Positions 36,327 through 49,700 of a DNA stretch of 64,000 nucleotides are shown piece by piece; the stretch's first letter is position 1, and each line of letters starts with the position of its first letter. Source of the DNA: Ornithodoros turicata. Lineage: Eukaryota > Arthropoda > Arachnida > Ixodida > Argasidae. The notes beneath the pieces are model-generated. The model saw only the letters and a program-made list of their open reading frames with translations, was not told where the DNA came from and searched no databases. A program made the translations under genes and the position numbers. The DNA lies in assembly GCF_037126465.1 (NCBI RefSeq), contig NC_088202.1, positions 125,750,123-125,814,122 of the forward strand, read 5' to 3'.

Positions 36327-36570
36327 TATACTCGAAAGATTAAAAAGGAGTAATTTTAGTCCTTTTTGAGGACTAGATTCATTAAGACAACCGTTAGACC
36401 CTTCCGGGACAAAATGTATCCAAATTTACGGGAAGTTTAGGGACTAGTTATAGTGCTGAGGAGTGAGTTTCAGGGTCAGGGGACTAAAATGGGGAATAAT
36501 ATCAACCTATATTGGGGACTATAGGGGCTGCAATTGCTCTCCCATTTAATTATTTTTTTCTCCGCAGATC
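36327..36570 (-). mobile_element. MITE of the AAAGGAGTAA type, inverted copy
   Basis: The left end TATACTCGAAAGATTAAAAAGG keeps the terminal pattern of the family. Read on the minus strand, the interior gives GCAGCCCCTATAGTCCCC followed by ATTCCCCATTTTAGTCCCCT, which lines up with GCAGCTTCTACTCCCC and ATTACTCCCCATTTTAGTCC at 52070-52130. Right boundary approximate. Confidence 0.65.
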
Positions 36571-36788
36571 GCAATATGCGCGAACTAATCGTTATCTACG
36601 CAATCTAGCTTTCTGAAAAAATAGACAGCTTAATATATAGCGTTATATATATACAGCAAGCAAATACACTTCGGAGTGGAAACTCAGAGATTCTAGAATA
36701 ACGCTAGTGAAATTATGGCTAACATGTTTTTACTTGTTTTGTTTCTCACTCAGTCCAATAAGGTTTCAATGAAGTGCATCCTAGCTTG

Positions 36789-36917
36789 GTGATGATGATG
36801 TTGATGATGATGTGATAAAGGAAAAAATGGGGATGTGACTAGCGACAAAGTCGAACTGGCTACCAAAGGACTCTTATACACAGAAAGTACAAACAGATGA
36901 CGAGATAAAGCGATGGA
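36789..36917 (+). repeat. Dispersed repeat with GAT-rich start, copy 2
   Basis: GATGATGATGTTGATGATGATGTG is followed by ATAAAGGAAAAAATGGGGAT, CGACAAAGTCGAACTGGCTA and a GACGAGATAAAG end, matching the order of the copy at 21583-21700 with scattered differences. Confidence 0.75.
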
Positions 36918-39900
36918 GTTCAATATGTAGTTCAGAAGTTTCAACCAAGTGTGTGTATAATGTCAGAATCGCTGGGGACATACACAGCACACACACAAAC
37001 CACAAGCTTGTTGCATTTCACCTGCTTTGTCACTCGTTTTCTAGAACAAATATAGAAAAGGAAGAAAAACGAAGCACATACTGTATTCAATGACGGTTCA
37101 AGTATTCAATGCATTCAATGACGGTCTTCGGGTGTGTGTGTATGTGTGCTGGACGCGGTTCTCTTTGGTGACAGGATTCGTTTTTATTTATTTTTCATCA
37201 AGCTTTGTACTCTTTTGAGAACTATGTGGATTTCCCGGCTAGAGGTGGGCGCTTTGTTAATCCAACATAACCAGTAGTTAAAGAGTGTTTCAGCTAAAAT
37301 TGTCAAATAGGTAGCCCAATAACATATATAACTGAAACTGTGTCCCTTGTGCAATTGCGTACTCAGTTAATGTTTGAGAAGAGAAATAATAAACCATTCG
37401 CCGCAGAAACAGTGACAAGCGAAGTGGCCTACACAGCGTTTTTGTTTGTTTGTTTGTAAGAAAAAAAAAACGAGGAAAAATTGAACTCCTCTCCCGACTT
37501 GTTCTGCTACTCCTAACACATCGCTTTTCTTTGCTTCGGGTGCATGACTATTTCGGGTTTCTTACAAGTGTATCAATACTGGAAAAAAATGAAAGGTCAT
37601 CTTCTGTCTGACACAAGCACTGCGATTGACCACAGAAAATTTGTGCAGCAATTTCATTACTTCAGCACGTTGCAAAAATTACTGCACGACGCGCACAACG
37701 TAACACTCATGAGGTGTACAAACCCGTTCGGGATACAACGAAATAATGACACACCAATTCATCATTCCGCATATTAGTTCGCACTGCAACCGTTAGACAC
37801 CCGCGAACGGCAATTGCGTTGTCGTCCTTTGTTCGATCGCCTGATACGCAATCACGGCAACTGCGATGCAGCATAACCCAAAGGCCGCGAAGCAAGCACG
37901 ACGATTGTGATAACTGACACAACACATCCTCTTACGACATCCACGAACAGAACAAAACGCGACTAACCTTGCGTGACAGTGTCGCTGCGGTTCATTTTTC
38001 CCCGGAGGCGTCCGCCGATTTCCAATCCGAGGCGTCTTCCAAGATGGCGTCACCGGGTAGCGTCCCTCAGGGTGAGCCTCCGTTGTTCAGTCACAGGGTC
38101 GCATTGCTGTTCCGTGGGGCGCTACGAAGGTTGTGCCGTCGTAATTTGACGAACCCAAGTTAATTAGCAGCTGTGTGAAGCACCTTTTGGAAATGTCCGC
38201 CAACCCGTATATGTGTCTGTCGTCGGCGCCGTCGCGGATAGATAAACTGTAATGGGATAAATTGCGGGCGGCCGTGGGTGCTTCCGAGAATTGGGAGAAG
38301 AGCATCGCAGCCAAGGGGGGAAGAAACGATGTCGTTTCGTGGTTTTGTCAGCCGTTTCAGGGTTATGGGTCTAGTTGGAGTTTGACTTTTGGAGGCGAGC
38401 ACTTCGTATATTCGATTTAAGTACGCGAAAATTGAAATATTGCTGCGCTTATGGGATTACTGGAATTGTAGGCAAATCATGTCATCATCGAATTTGATAT
38501 GTCCATTTAGGAAGCTGCTATCCTGGGTCGATGACGACATGGATCGATGCAAAGAGTCTTGGTTGCATTTTCCTCGCTGATGCGGTTTGATCACTAAATT
38601 TTTGTACGGACTGAGGGGGCAAGCATGAGGCTGCCGAGGTCCCTGATCTTTAAGTAGCGGCCTAATATCAACAAGTCACATGTTCCGAAGCCTTCACTAA
38701 GAGTAAATGCATGCTTACATGATCCCAGGAGAATACCCGTGTCGTTATGCCTGAGTAGGTAATAGGTTCATGCCTTGTTCATGCCTTCTGGAAGCAACCC
38801 AAAGAGAATCCTTGTCCTTGTTGTTTGATCTCTGCCGTTTCCAAATGAAGACACATTGCTGACACTTTGATGTCTATACACAAGTTTAATTTGAGCGACA
38901 GAACTTCAGGAATATCTCGTTTTCACATTTCTGAGTATCATCTTGGAAAGAGAGCAATGAAAGGAAATTGGGGTGGTTTCTAACCAATATACGTATCGAT
39001 ATCTCACAATAATGGTAACCATACCTTCCCTTATCGTCCCATGCACGTCGCTAAGAGCAACCAGCATCTTTTGATGTCATGGTAACACGCTACCATTAAT
39101 CTGCCCTTTGAAAACAGGTTCTGCGAAATTTGTTGAAGTCTAGACAATATATGGGTCAATACAGGCATTCGAGGCTTCGCCAACCTGAATTCTGGAATTT
39201 TTTCTTTTCTTTCTTTTTATGTTTTGCCGCCATCAATTCTACTGCTCACAAAATAAGTATTTCCCTCTCTCTGCCAAGAGAAATAAATGCGTGTTGTGAC
39301 GGAGCTGAGTTCGGAGTAACTAAGTATGAGAAGATCTCGTTCTTGCTATTTTAAATTACTTCGCGTCCTACTAAATATTTTGAGCTACGTCTTCATCTTA
39401 ACTTCCAGCAACCTCTCCATAAGCGATCACAATGAAATACGTATATCTCGGTGAGTAGATATCGAGGGATTGACCTCTCGTCTGCGGACTGTCCGATAGA
39501 GTGGTATAGCAGCATTATAGAGTGATACTCGACCCGCGTTAAACGCCACTCTCATACGTACAAACCTCTGAAGACTTAATACACAGATCGGACATGCCGC
39601 ACGTTTTGCCCCTTCTGTACCCCAAAACATAAAATGTTCACGATGAAACTGCGTCAGAGAATCACATCACAACAGAGGGTATCACGAAACACAGTTTGCA
39701 GCACAGCTGCAGTCCATTCACTTTCACTGCCCCAGCGGAAAGTCTGGATGCGGGGAAACCTAAGTCCGGTCTTCTTAAACAGTGTTCCTTGTTGCACAGA
39801 CACACACGCATGACAAAGGTAACTCTGGACCAGAAGAAGGAGTTGTGTGAGGAGGGTCCTGTCGCGTATTGTTCTCAGCTCACCTTTCCTGAACGTGTTT

Positions 39901-41516
39901 CCTTGGACACAGAATGATGAGATCACGAGTGGGCAGAGTCATGCTCGGCCAGGAGAAGATGTAGCGAAGAGTTTTGCAGTTGCAGGGTCAAAAACGGCCG
40001 CCGCCGAACGACTCGAGCGACCAGCTCAGCCGGAGCCCGCGGTTGCGCAAGGAGGACACACCGCAGCCCATTCCTCGGCGCCATGGAGGTAACTGGCCCC
40101 CTGTGGAGTCCATCGTCAGAAGTACGTCAACAAGAAGAAGGCTCCAAGGGATCCTTTTCATCTTTTTCTGGAAACTGGGGAGGGACCTCGGAGAAGCCGG
40201 TGCGGAGTTACGAAGGGGGTTGGGACTGATGGCGGCGTTGTGAGGACGACCTGCCAGCGGTTCTTGTTCTTGCTCGTTCACCAGGCGGGATTCTCCATCG
40301 TGCAACTACGCCTGCTTTTCATGTTACGGCAGAGCATTGTGTGCAGGTTTTTTGTTCACGTTGTTAGAATTAGCTGCACGCCCTTGGCAACGAAAACAAC
40401 TGCTAGAACTCTCGCTTTCACCGCATTGTTCGACTTGGCTTCGGAGCATCGCCACCGGTGGTGACCTCTCTAAGGAAGCTCCCATTGTCGGCTCGAATAT
40501 GCGGATTCATTCGCGCTGTTCCTGCTTCTATTTTCTGCACACTCCGAATACGTATCAACAGAAGAGAACCTGTACTCGACATGACGCTAGCTGATGAGTG
40601 ATGCGCATCTAGGTGAAAGGAACATACGTATACTTAGGAAGGTACCATGTTGAGCATCTCTCTAATGTGACCTAAAATTTCAGACAGTGATAAGCCCCCG
40701 GATGAAGAAATCGTGGTATCGCTATGCGGGCGGCCATGGACCAAACTGATCAAAATTAAATAACCAGTAAACGAGATTCAGTGGTGCGGCTGATATGACT
40801 TAAGAAAGAGCGTCTACGTATATCAGGTATATCCGAGTATCAGCAATCTGTGCAAAAGCACAGATCTTACGAATAATAAATATACATTGGAAAGCTATGA
40901 ACAAATGTACAATGATCCTGACCAACTACATTCCTGCTACACATTGGTAAATTTCACCAATTTTTTTGTACTCAGCTAAAGTGAACGAGTGACGATATCG
41001 ACGATCGGTGTAAACACGTAAGCTCCAATGTGAACACCCAACAAGCATATAGCAAATGGGGACTAGTGCAGCAGCTAAAACAAAATAAACTAAGAAATTT
41101 GACGTCCCGTCGAGCGGTCGTCACCGGTCGACATAAAGCCATTAGTAACCTGAGCACCCGCTTGGATGACATGCGAGCATGACATTTGTATCGAATGTAC
41201 CGGAGGTGAAAGACAGCGCCGTATTTACAAAAAAAAAAAAAAGACGGAGTGAGCATTGGAGTGAGGAGTATTCTGTACGGCGACGTGACCAAGCACTCTC
41301 TGAGCCCTATGCCGTAGTTCCACCAAAGTTATGTCCTGAAACTACCACGATCTCGCTTCTCCCTTTGGGCACCGAACGCTGAACATACCCTGCTGACGGG
41401 TCGACCGTTATGTACACGTTAGAGCGGAGACCATCCTGGATGGCACCGCCATACTGGGGGACGATGGAGATACGCGCTCACGCGTCGTCGTCAGTACCGA
41501 GGTTTAAAACTGGCGG
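36918..41516. other. Downstream flank of Antp; includes its presumed 3' UTR
   Basis: No second homeobox or other domain is seen. Bases just below 41517 must include the minus-strand 3' untranslated region of Antp, but I could not place a polyadenylation site. 37950-38170 and 39980-40260 are GC- and CpG-rich. Short open frames there are motif-free. Confidence 0.45.
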
Positions 41517-42463
<947 letters not shown>

Positions 42464-43488
42464 ATCTTGCATGATGAACTAACACAGGGAACAGGAACAG
42501 AGAGAACACGACGACAGGACGGGTGCTAGACTTCCAACAAAATAATTGATTGACAACATAGTACTGTCTTTTAAACAGCACACTTACAGAATGCATCATC
42601 CATATCCACGTCATCTACAGACCAGTCAAGTATCATCCGCCTTGTCTAACATTTTCAGGAATTCTACCTCGTTGTCAAACAAAGTGATAGAAGCATGGCT
42701 GCTACCCTGAGAGGATCCCCGTCTAGCCACTTATTTGTGCATTGCAGCACGTGTGGGTGTACTCCAACCCAAACAGCACAATGTACTGAAAGTCGAATGC
42801 AATAGGGGTGGACGGTATATGTCTTAATAATTGTCTTTAGTTTCACGAGTCTGTTCAAGGCCTTCCATCTACCGGTCCACCCCTCCCAAGAAGCACAATG
42901 TACTGAAAGTCGAGTGCAATAGGGGTGGACGGTTTGTGTCTTATCGCTGTTCCTTAGTTTCACGAGTCTGTTCAAGGCCTTCCACCTACCCGTCCTCCCC
43001 GATTGCACCCGACTATCAGTACATTTTGCTGCTTGGGCTATTGCACTCGACTTTCAGTACATTGTGCTGCTTGGGAAAGCTTTCGGAAACCAAGAGAAAA
43101 AACCAAGAAAGGTTTCGAAAACCAAAAAAAGGTCGTTCTGTTGATCAGCATACAGGGGAAATAATAGAGACATTTTTTTTCTTCTTTTTATATCACATCA
43201 CATCACACCAGAGGCATTTGAGATAAGAATAAATGAATCACAGTGCGTAAGCCATGCTTCTATCACTTTGTCTGATAACGAGGTAAAATTCCCGAAAATG
43301 TGGGACAAGGCGGATGATGCTTGATTGGTCTGTGGATGACGTGGATGTGGATGATGCATTCTGTAAGTGTGCTGTTTAAAAGACAGTACTATGTTGCCAA
43401 TAAATTATTTTGTTGGAAGTGTAGTACCCATCCTGGATCGTCTTCTTCACTCTGTCCCTGTTCCCTGTGCTAGTTCATCGTGCAAGTA
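42464..43488. mobile_element. 1-kb foldback element with about 235-bp arms
   Basis: The left arm (42464-42700) and right arm (43249-43488) are imperfect reverse complements over their whole length. Paired landmarks include CTTGCATGATGAACTA with TAGTTCATCGTGCAAG, GGGAACAGG with CCTGTTCCC, GACTGTCTTTTAAACAGCAC-like blocks, and AAGCATGGCT with AGCCATGCTT. The loop holds a second, different inverted-repeat element (42768-43075). No transposase frame. Family not recognised. Confidence 0.82.
42768..43075. mobile_element. Nested CCCAAGCAGCACA-type element with internal tandem duplication
   Basis: The left end CCCAAACAGCACAATGTACT and the right end read inward, CCCAAGCAGCACAATGTACT, match 19 of 20. 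Inside, two tandem units of about 117 bp (42768-42884 and 42885-43000) each start CCCAARMAGCACAATG and contain AGGGGTGGACGGT and TTTCACGAGTCTGTTCAAGG. A second inverted end lies at 43001-43037. So the element carries two left ends and two right ends. Confidence 0.82.
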
Positions 43489-44253
43489 TTATTGAATTGA
43501 ATTGTGAAAAGCTGTGTGTGTTACAGGCACATGGCCTTGTGATGTAATGCACAGTTTTCTTAAAACCAGTTAGCTAAATTCACCGAGGAAAACTAGTGGT
43601 ACAAGGACAGCGCTAAAGCAGCGAATTGTTACCTGCAGCGTAATTTTATATCTAACAAACGATTATCAACAATTATCCTATAGTGAAGTGAAATGAAATC
43701 TGGACATGGCACTACAGCAACTTTTCGTTCACGACAATTATACCACGCTGCTTTCCTTGTGCTTGCTGTTTGATGTTGTGTTTGCTTGTTTTCTACACAC
43801 GTAAAATGAAGCCCGTGCGACCAGGACACAGTTAATGGACATCCAGAAACTGCTAAAATGCACGCCCCTCCCCCGATCTACCATACACTTTTTTTTTTAG
43901 CCACCACATGTGCCTGTGGTCACAGATCGCTTTCGCCTTCCTGTGACGGCTTTCCTCCTCTGAAGATGAAGCGCCAAAGACCTCTCTGTTTGGATTTTTT
44001 TGTCGGACGAAGCAGGGCGGGGAACATTGGGCAATTATTATCTGCTTATGAAGAGTCTATCCGCAAATTATTTCCGGTCAGGTGCTTATAAAGAAAAGTT
44101 ATTAGCTGGCTCTAGGTACTCTGCTACCTATTGAAAACCTACGGTTTTGCACCCTAATGTGCTAGAATTTTTGCAACGCCAGATGGCCGATATTAGTCAA
44201 TGACTGCATACCGCCGTAACGAAACATCGTTAAGGGCGTACCGTAGATGCGAT
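43489..44253. other. Antp intron, no element recognised
   Basis: No open frame with a motif and no repeat pair seen; a T run of nine is at 43890-43899. Confidence 0.45.
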
Positions 44254-44338
44254 TATTTTTGTTCAGCGTGATGTTAATAATAAGTGGAGTAGGTTTACTC
44301 CAATTATTATTATTATTACCATGACGCTGAACAAAAAT
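44254..44338. repeat. Imperfect palindrome with ATT-repeat inner arms
   Basis: Outer arms ATTTTTGTTCAGCGT (44254-44268) and ACGCTGAACAAAAAT (44324-44338) are exact reverse complements; the inner arms contain TTAATAATAA and an expanded ATT repeat, with GGAGTA/TACTCC near the centre. AACAGCGTGATG, echoing the left arm, recurs just outside at about 44340-44351. Confidence 0.75.
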
Positions 44339-46685
44339 TAACAGCGTGATGTTGTTTCGTGCAGGAACTACGATTCTAGCCAATAACCAACAATCTGGAA
44401 AGCGCTCAGTAATTGCTGGTGTGTGCCACAGGGATCCGCTTTGGGGCCTTTGTTGTTTTTGTCGCATAACAATGGATGTGCCGTTTATGAGGGGGATAAA
44501 CGTTTGTTAAGTGGCTGGGACATTGATGAGCTACTGTCTTGTGGCTGAGTTGTGGGTTGCAATACATTAGGGGCTGATCTAGACCGAATATAAGAAAAGA
44601 ACGTGTAGCAAATGTACGCTGCAATTTTTCAGAAGCATGTTGCTGCAGTTGCGCCAAGGAAGACGTATGAAGATAGCCAAATATTTTCGAATAACTTTTT
44701 AATTGTCCCAACGTGCTTTACCGCTCCAATTATACAAACTTCCTCAAGCGTCGCTGTCCACTGAACACCTCTACTTATCTATTCTCTAGTTACGAATAAT
44801 GGAAAGGAGAAAAAGCAATTTAGGGAAATTTACATGTTGCATAGTCAATAAATAATGTACTTGTATCGGAACTACAGTGTTATCAGGATATTTAATATAA
44901 CGAAGTAAACTTGTGTAGTACAAGTTCGATACAATTCAATACAGTTTCAATAAAATGTAGCACAAAGTAAATACACAAAATGCTTACAGTGTTGCACAGC
45001 GTTCCACCGTGTGGGATTCGAGAATGCAAAACGTCAGGGAAGCGATGAATTTCAAACTTTATTGCTTGATTAGTATGTGCCATATATATAATGTGCCATA
45101 TATTATATGTCTCAATTGTCGTCCGCCTCCATCTGGTATACGCAGATTAGACCAAATTGCCTTAGTGTATAAATAGAAGCCCGAATTCAATTGATTATTA
45201 ATTTCTGTACAAGCAGTATGTTGTGCTTATTATACGTTTATCTTCTCTATCTTCAGCCTGTTGTGAAGTAAATGTGTTCGTACGTTAGTGTTTTCAATAC
45301 GTACCTGTACTTCTAGTTTTCGGCTGCAGGTCAGTTATGGTGAGCTATAGGTCAGTATAGTCCTGTTCGCACCGCGTGTTAAAGATTGAGAACGAATAGG
45401 AGAATGGGGGCGTGGGGGTCTCGCGCTTTGATTATTCGCTTGTGGGCTCAGCTACGGTTCAGTTCACTTCTAGTAAAGTCAGCTGCTGGTATCGGGTCTG
45501 GTCTCCTTTTCTCTGTACCGAGTAAATTGTGAATAACGGAACACCTTCGAGGTCCCAAAGAAATTGTTGACCAGATCATGATATGCGAACTAAAGAAGAA
45601 AGAGGAAGTTGGAGCAAGGGCAAGCAAAAAAAAAAAAAAAGTGTCGAAGGAAAGTGCTGACGCGCATGACACCCCTTGGGATTTCTGCGGCATTCAACCA
45701 CCTCCTTGACCTACACGTGATTTTGCTCCATCATTTCCATGATTACTTGCTTCTTTTTAGGAGCAGCAAGAAAACCGGTTTGAATGCAAAGCAAAGTACG
45801 AAGTATCATGCCACGGACAACGAAGGTAATAACATTTCGCCCGTACAAACCAGTGGATGCTGTTGAACCGCTCCTGACGCTTAGGTGATGCGAAACATTA
45901 CAGGATCACACAAATCCGAAAACGGGAATAACGCATAGCGTGACATGGGCTATCGTAACAGGTGTAAAAGCATTTCGGTGTTGACACGCGAGCCAAGATA
46001 GCGACGTCGTTTGCAACGATGATCGAGCGCGACCAAGGTCAGGCAAAGCATCGAACTCTATACGGTGAAGCGTACCTGCATGGTTCCGGCTGATGTTTCA
46101 ACACACATTACACGGTTATTTCATTAGGGTCCCGTGTACTCATAAGCACGAGAACGAAGCACGAAATGGAACTGCTGTTGCGATGTGTAATAACATGCAC
46201 GACTATACCCTTGTCCTCCCGGCAACTAATTAGGGAAGTACGTACTGGCTGACCAGCGTCACCCGTGAGCGTACACCGACATTTTCTGGGGTCTACATTC
46301 ATTTTATTTGCTTCGTTCATCCCTGTTCTGTCAGCAGCTTTGGTGTCCTACTGGGAGCTATGCAGAAGTATCAGCGTTCGTTGTATATGCGCATCGGGAG
46401 ATTGTATGGAAAATCGAAAACTGTCCAACACATGAATGTAATAACATCACACACAATGGAGATTAACATCCATGTAATCAAGTTCTAATATCTTGCATAC
46501 GATTTTGTATTATCATTCTTGTTACCTAGTAAGACCGACGTATTTAGAACGCGCAGTGTTGTCAATGCTAAACATCAGATATAAGAATATATGTCCTTCG
46601 TTGCTTATTCATGAGTCCTTCTTCAACCTGCATTCAAATCTGCAGAGGCTTCCTCCAACGTAAAACATGCTCGAATGATGTCACT
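44339..46685. other. Antp intron, no gene recognised
   Basis: Contains an A run at 45627-45641 and AT-rich stretches near 45083-45108. Short open frames carry no domain. Confidence 0.4.
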
Positions 46686-46752
46686 CCCAAGCAGCACATC
46701 ACCTTGGGCCAATATTGGTCCAATATTGCGCCAATATGTTGTGCTGCTTGGG
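46686..46752. mobile_element. Minimal MITE with CCCAAGCAGCACA ends
   Basis: The 67-bp segment starts CCCAAGCAGCACA and ends TGTGCTGCTTGGG, exact reverse complements over 13 bp. The middle repeats CCAATATTG-like units. The ends are the same as those of the element at 42768-43075, so it is a very short member of that family. Confidence 0.85.
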
Positions 46753-49700
46753 ATCATTGCGTTCATTTCTTGGCGATATTTTAGGGCCACTGCTATGTTA
46801 ATGTTACGCGTTAGTTAACGTTACACTATGTGTCCACATGCCAATTAATTTCAATTTTTAATTTATTTTGCAACATTATTTTCCTCACTTGAACTATATT
46901 GTCGTGCGTCGCGCGCTGAATTCCGGGCTAACCATCCAAACGAACAATACCGCTTTCATGACTTGAGACGATGAATCCGGGCAACTTCTTCATGGTTTGC
47001 CCCCCCCCCCCCCACACACACACACACACTCAATGGTATAATGCCCATAAAAATTACACACAACGTCCACCCTTACAGCACCGAGAAGATTGGTGAGTCA
47101 ATCTGAAAAACGAAGGACAAGACGCCAACTTCCACCCACAACACCCTAAGTCTTAGCAGCAGCGGCATATATTGTTATATATTGGACGCCACTTCAATCA
47201 GAAACAAGTTCGGCTTTCTCGAATCCCCCGGCAGGAATTGAGTCGTCCCTCCTAAAGCCGAGGATTTCAACCATCCTCCGTACAGTCCGATATCAATCTG
47301 GCCTTCCACCAAATTGCGAGATTTCTCCCGTTATCTCGCTCCCAAGAACAAAAGCATTTTGTGCACACAGCGAAATTGAAAGATAATTTCATGGCAGCTA
47401 GGGAGGTGCCGCAACGAATAGAGAAAGAGATCTTCCCAATGTTGCGTCTCTTCTGAAAGGGCCAGAGGCGGCGAAGGAACTTTAGTGATAGAGCCGATGA
47501 ACAAAAGCGAAATCTGGAAGCACTTTGAGACCCTCTTCGCGTGACGCCCGAAAATAAAGAAACCCAAACAGGGCTTTCTGGTCGTCGTGTTTCTCTAAAA
47601 TTGTCCTTAGACGACACCGGTGAGCGTCGAACCGATTCGTTTCGCGAGCGGATTTAGCCACCATCACAGAGAAAGAAATAACACAGAAACGAAATTCCAA
47701 TCTTTTTCGCTGGCAAGCGCGAAAGATAGAGAAAATACTTTCTCTCTTTTCTTTCTCCAAAGTCCCTTTCCTCACTCACGTATTTTCCATCACTGAGGAA
47801 CCCCCAGCACCCATTCCAATTTTCGCTAAAGTCCATTACACGATCAGCAGAATATATATGTACCTTATACGCTGAAAGTGCGTTCCTTATCCCTCTTGCT
47901 CCCACGCGAAGAAAATCTTCGCGCGCGAGATTTAATGGCGCACCTCCCTGTGCGTATACCTTTGTTCACAGACCCTCCTCAAGATTTCCACTCACTAACG
48001 CACATTTCTCGAAAGTTTTCGGGCGTTTTTGCCGCTCAAAATAAAGCCCCCACCCCGTCTACGTCAGCAAAGCTGTGGCGACGGTACACTAATACAACAA
48101 ACACAAGAAGAGCGGAGTGAGATTCGATACTATAGTAGGCTAAAACTTTGGGTCCGAGGCTCGCATTAGGGAAGCAAGAAAGGGGGAAAATAAAAGGAAA
48201 GACTACTGCGAGGAAATGAAGCCGAAATAGTCTCCGGGCAATCCGGCAGTGCTTTTACATTTTCGTGAGAAAATCAGCGTTCTTTTCGTTTGCAGCAGCG
48301 AATAGCGAGTTTTTTTCTTCTTCTTCTTGGTCTTCTCTTGAAGCCGGATTCAATTTCATTTGCCATTACGTTTAACTGCGATGCTTAAAAGGGTTCTCAT
48401 GGAAAAGAGAAGAACCAAGGGGTGGTCCCCATGGTTCCAAACAGGAGGACAATGCGTATCAAAATACTCGCGAAGGAGAACAGAATTTGCCACGGTGCAA
48501 CGTTGTAGAATTCAAACAAAAAAACTGGTCCCTCGAGCGGTCCTAATTCACTAGAGGGTAGGAAAACAGCAGTACCCTGTCGTGAGGTGTTATTAATAGC
48601 GCATTTGAATCTCTAATGCGTTGCTACCAGCCATATTATCTGGGATACTGAAATAAATGAATAAATGTAACCTCTTCATATGTTACAGTCCTTCCCAGGC
48701 GTGCAAGGTAAAAATTCTGCGTCGAAGGAAGAAAACAGGAACGACGGAAAATGAAAAAAAAAGAAGAAAAAGAAGGAAATCAAGAGCACAGAACTGAGAT
48801 TTCAAACTGTGCTGATATCGCTATATATACATGCATGTTCGTAAACACGAAAATCGAGTTGCTCGAGTTGGCCGCAACTTCAAGCACTGAACGCAGAGGG
48901 TAAACAAACGAAGGGCAGTACACGCTGAATGGGCGAGAAAAAAAGTCAGGTACGTGTTTTCCGCTAGACAACGAAAAAAAAAAGAAAAGGACGTAATTGC
49001 AGGTGAGGGCTAACCCTTACAGACCCAGGGAGCCGAGAAAAAGTTCCGCATACAGCACCCAGGGGCACCCAAAAACACTGTCGTAAATCCTTCAAACGTC
49101 ACGTCGGTGCCCCGCGCACTACCTCAAAGTGTTTTTTTTTACTTCCTTTCCGCCTGCTTTTCACCCACGTTTCTCTTTCCATTATTTTTTGACTAAGAGG
49201 TAAAAAACCCGCAGAATAGGCAGTCTTAGTAGTAGTCTTGCTCAACCAAAAGGTTTTATTGCACTGTTGTGTTGGAGCCAAGGTCACGCTAGCTTTTGTA
49301 TAGCAGGTAAGGATCTGCTTCCACGGAGAGAATAGGCCGCTAAAAAAAAGGCGAGAGAAAAGGACACAAACAGCCAGACCCACCCTTTAACCTTACACGT
49401 TCCCATACCTTTCAAGTTTCTTTTCTTTGCAGTGCGGCGAAAACGGACAGGACGGTTTTAGGGATAAGTAAGAAGAATCGGACTCACATAAGATGGTAAA
49501 GACTCTTCTTGATCGCAAAGGAGCACGTGACATCGAAGGCGATGCGGGCTTATGTCACTGACGTAATGAATGTCTCGCAGTTGGGAAAGAAACTCGGCAC
49601 CGGCAGGTAAAAGAAAGCAGTGCCGGCTATCTGTCTGCATTAGGATATCAGAAGGTCATGGAACGCAAACAGATGCCCGGCTACTCTGATTGAGTCAGAT

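Noticed and set aside
39823..39917. Frame starting MTKVTLDQKKELCEE, reminiscent of a CENP-B-like helix-turn-helix of Tigger transposases
   Set aside because: The resemblance covers about 14 residues and is not followed by the rest of the domain.
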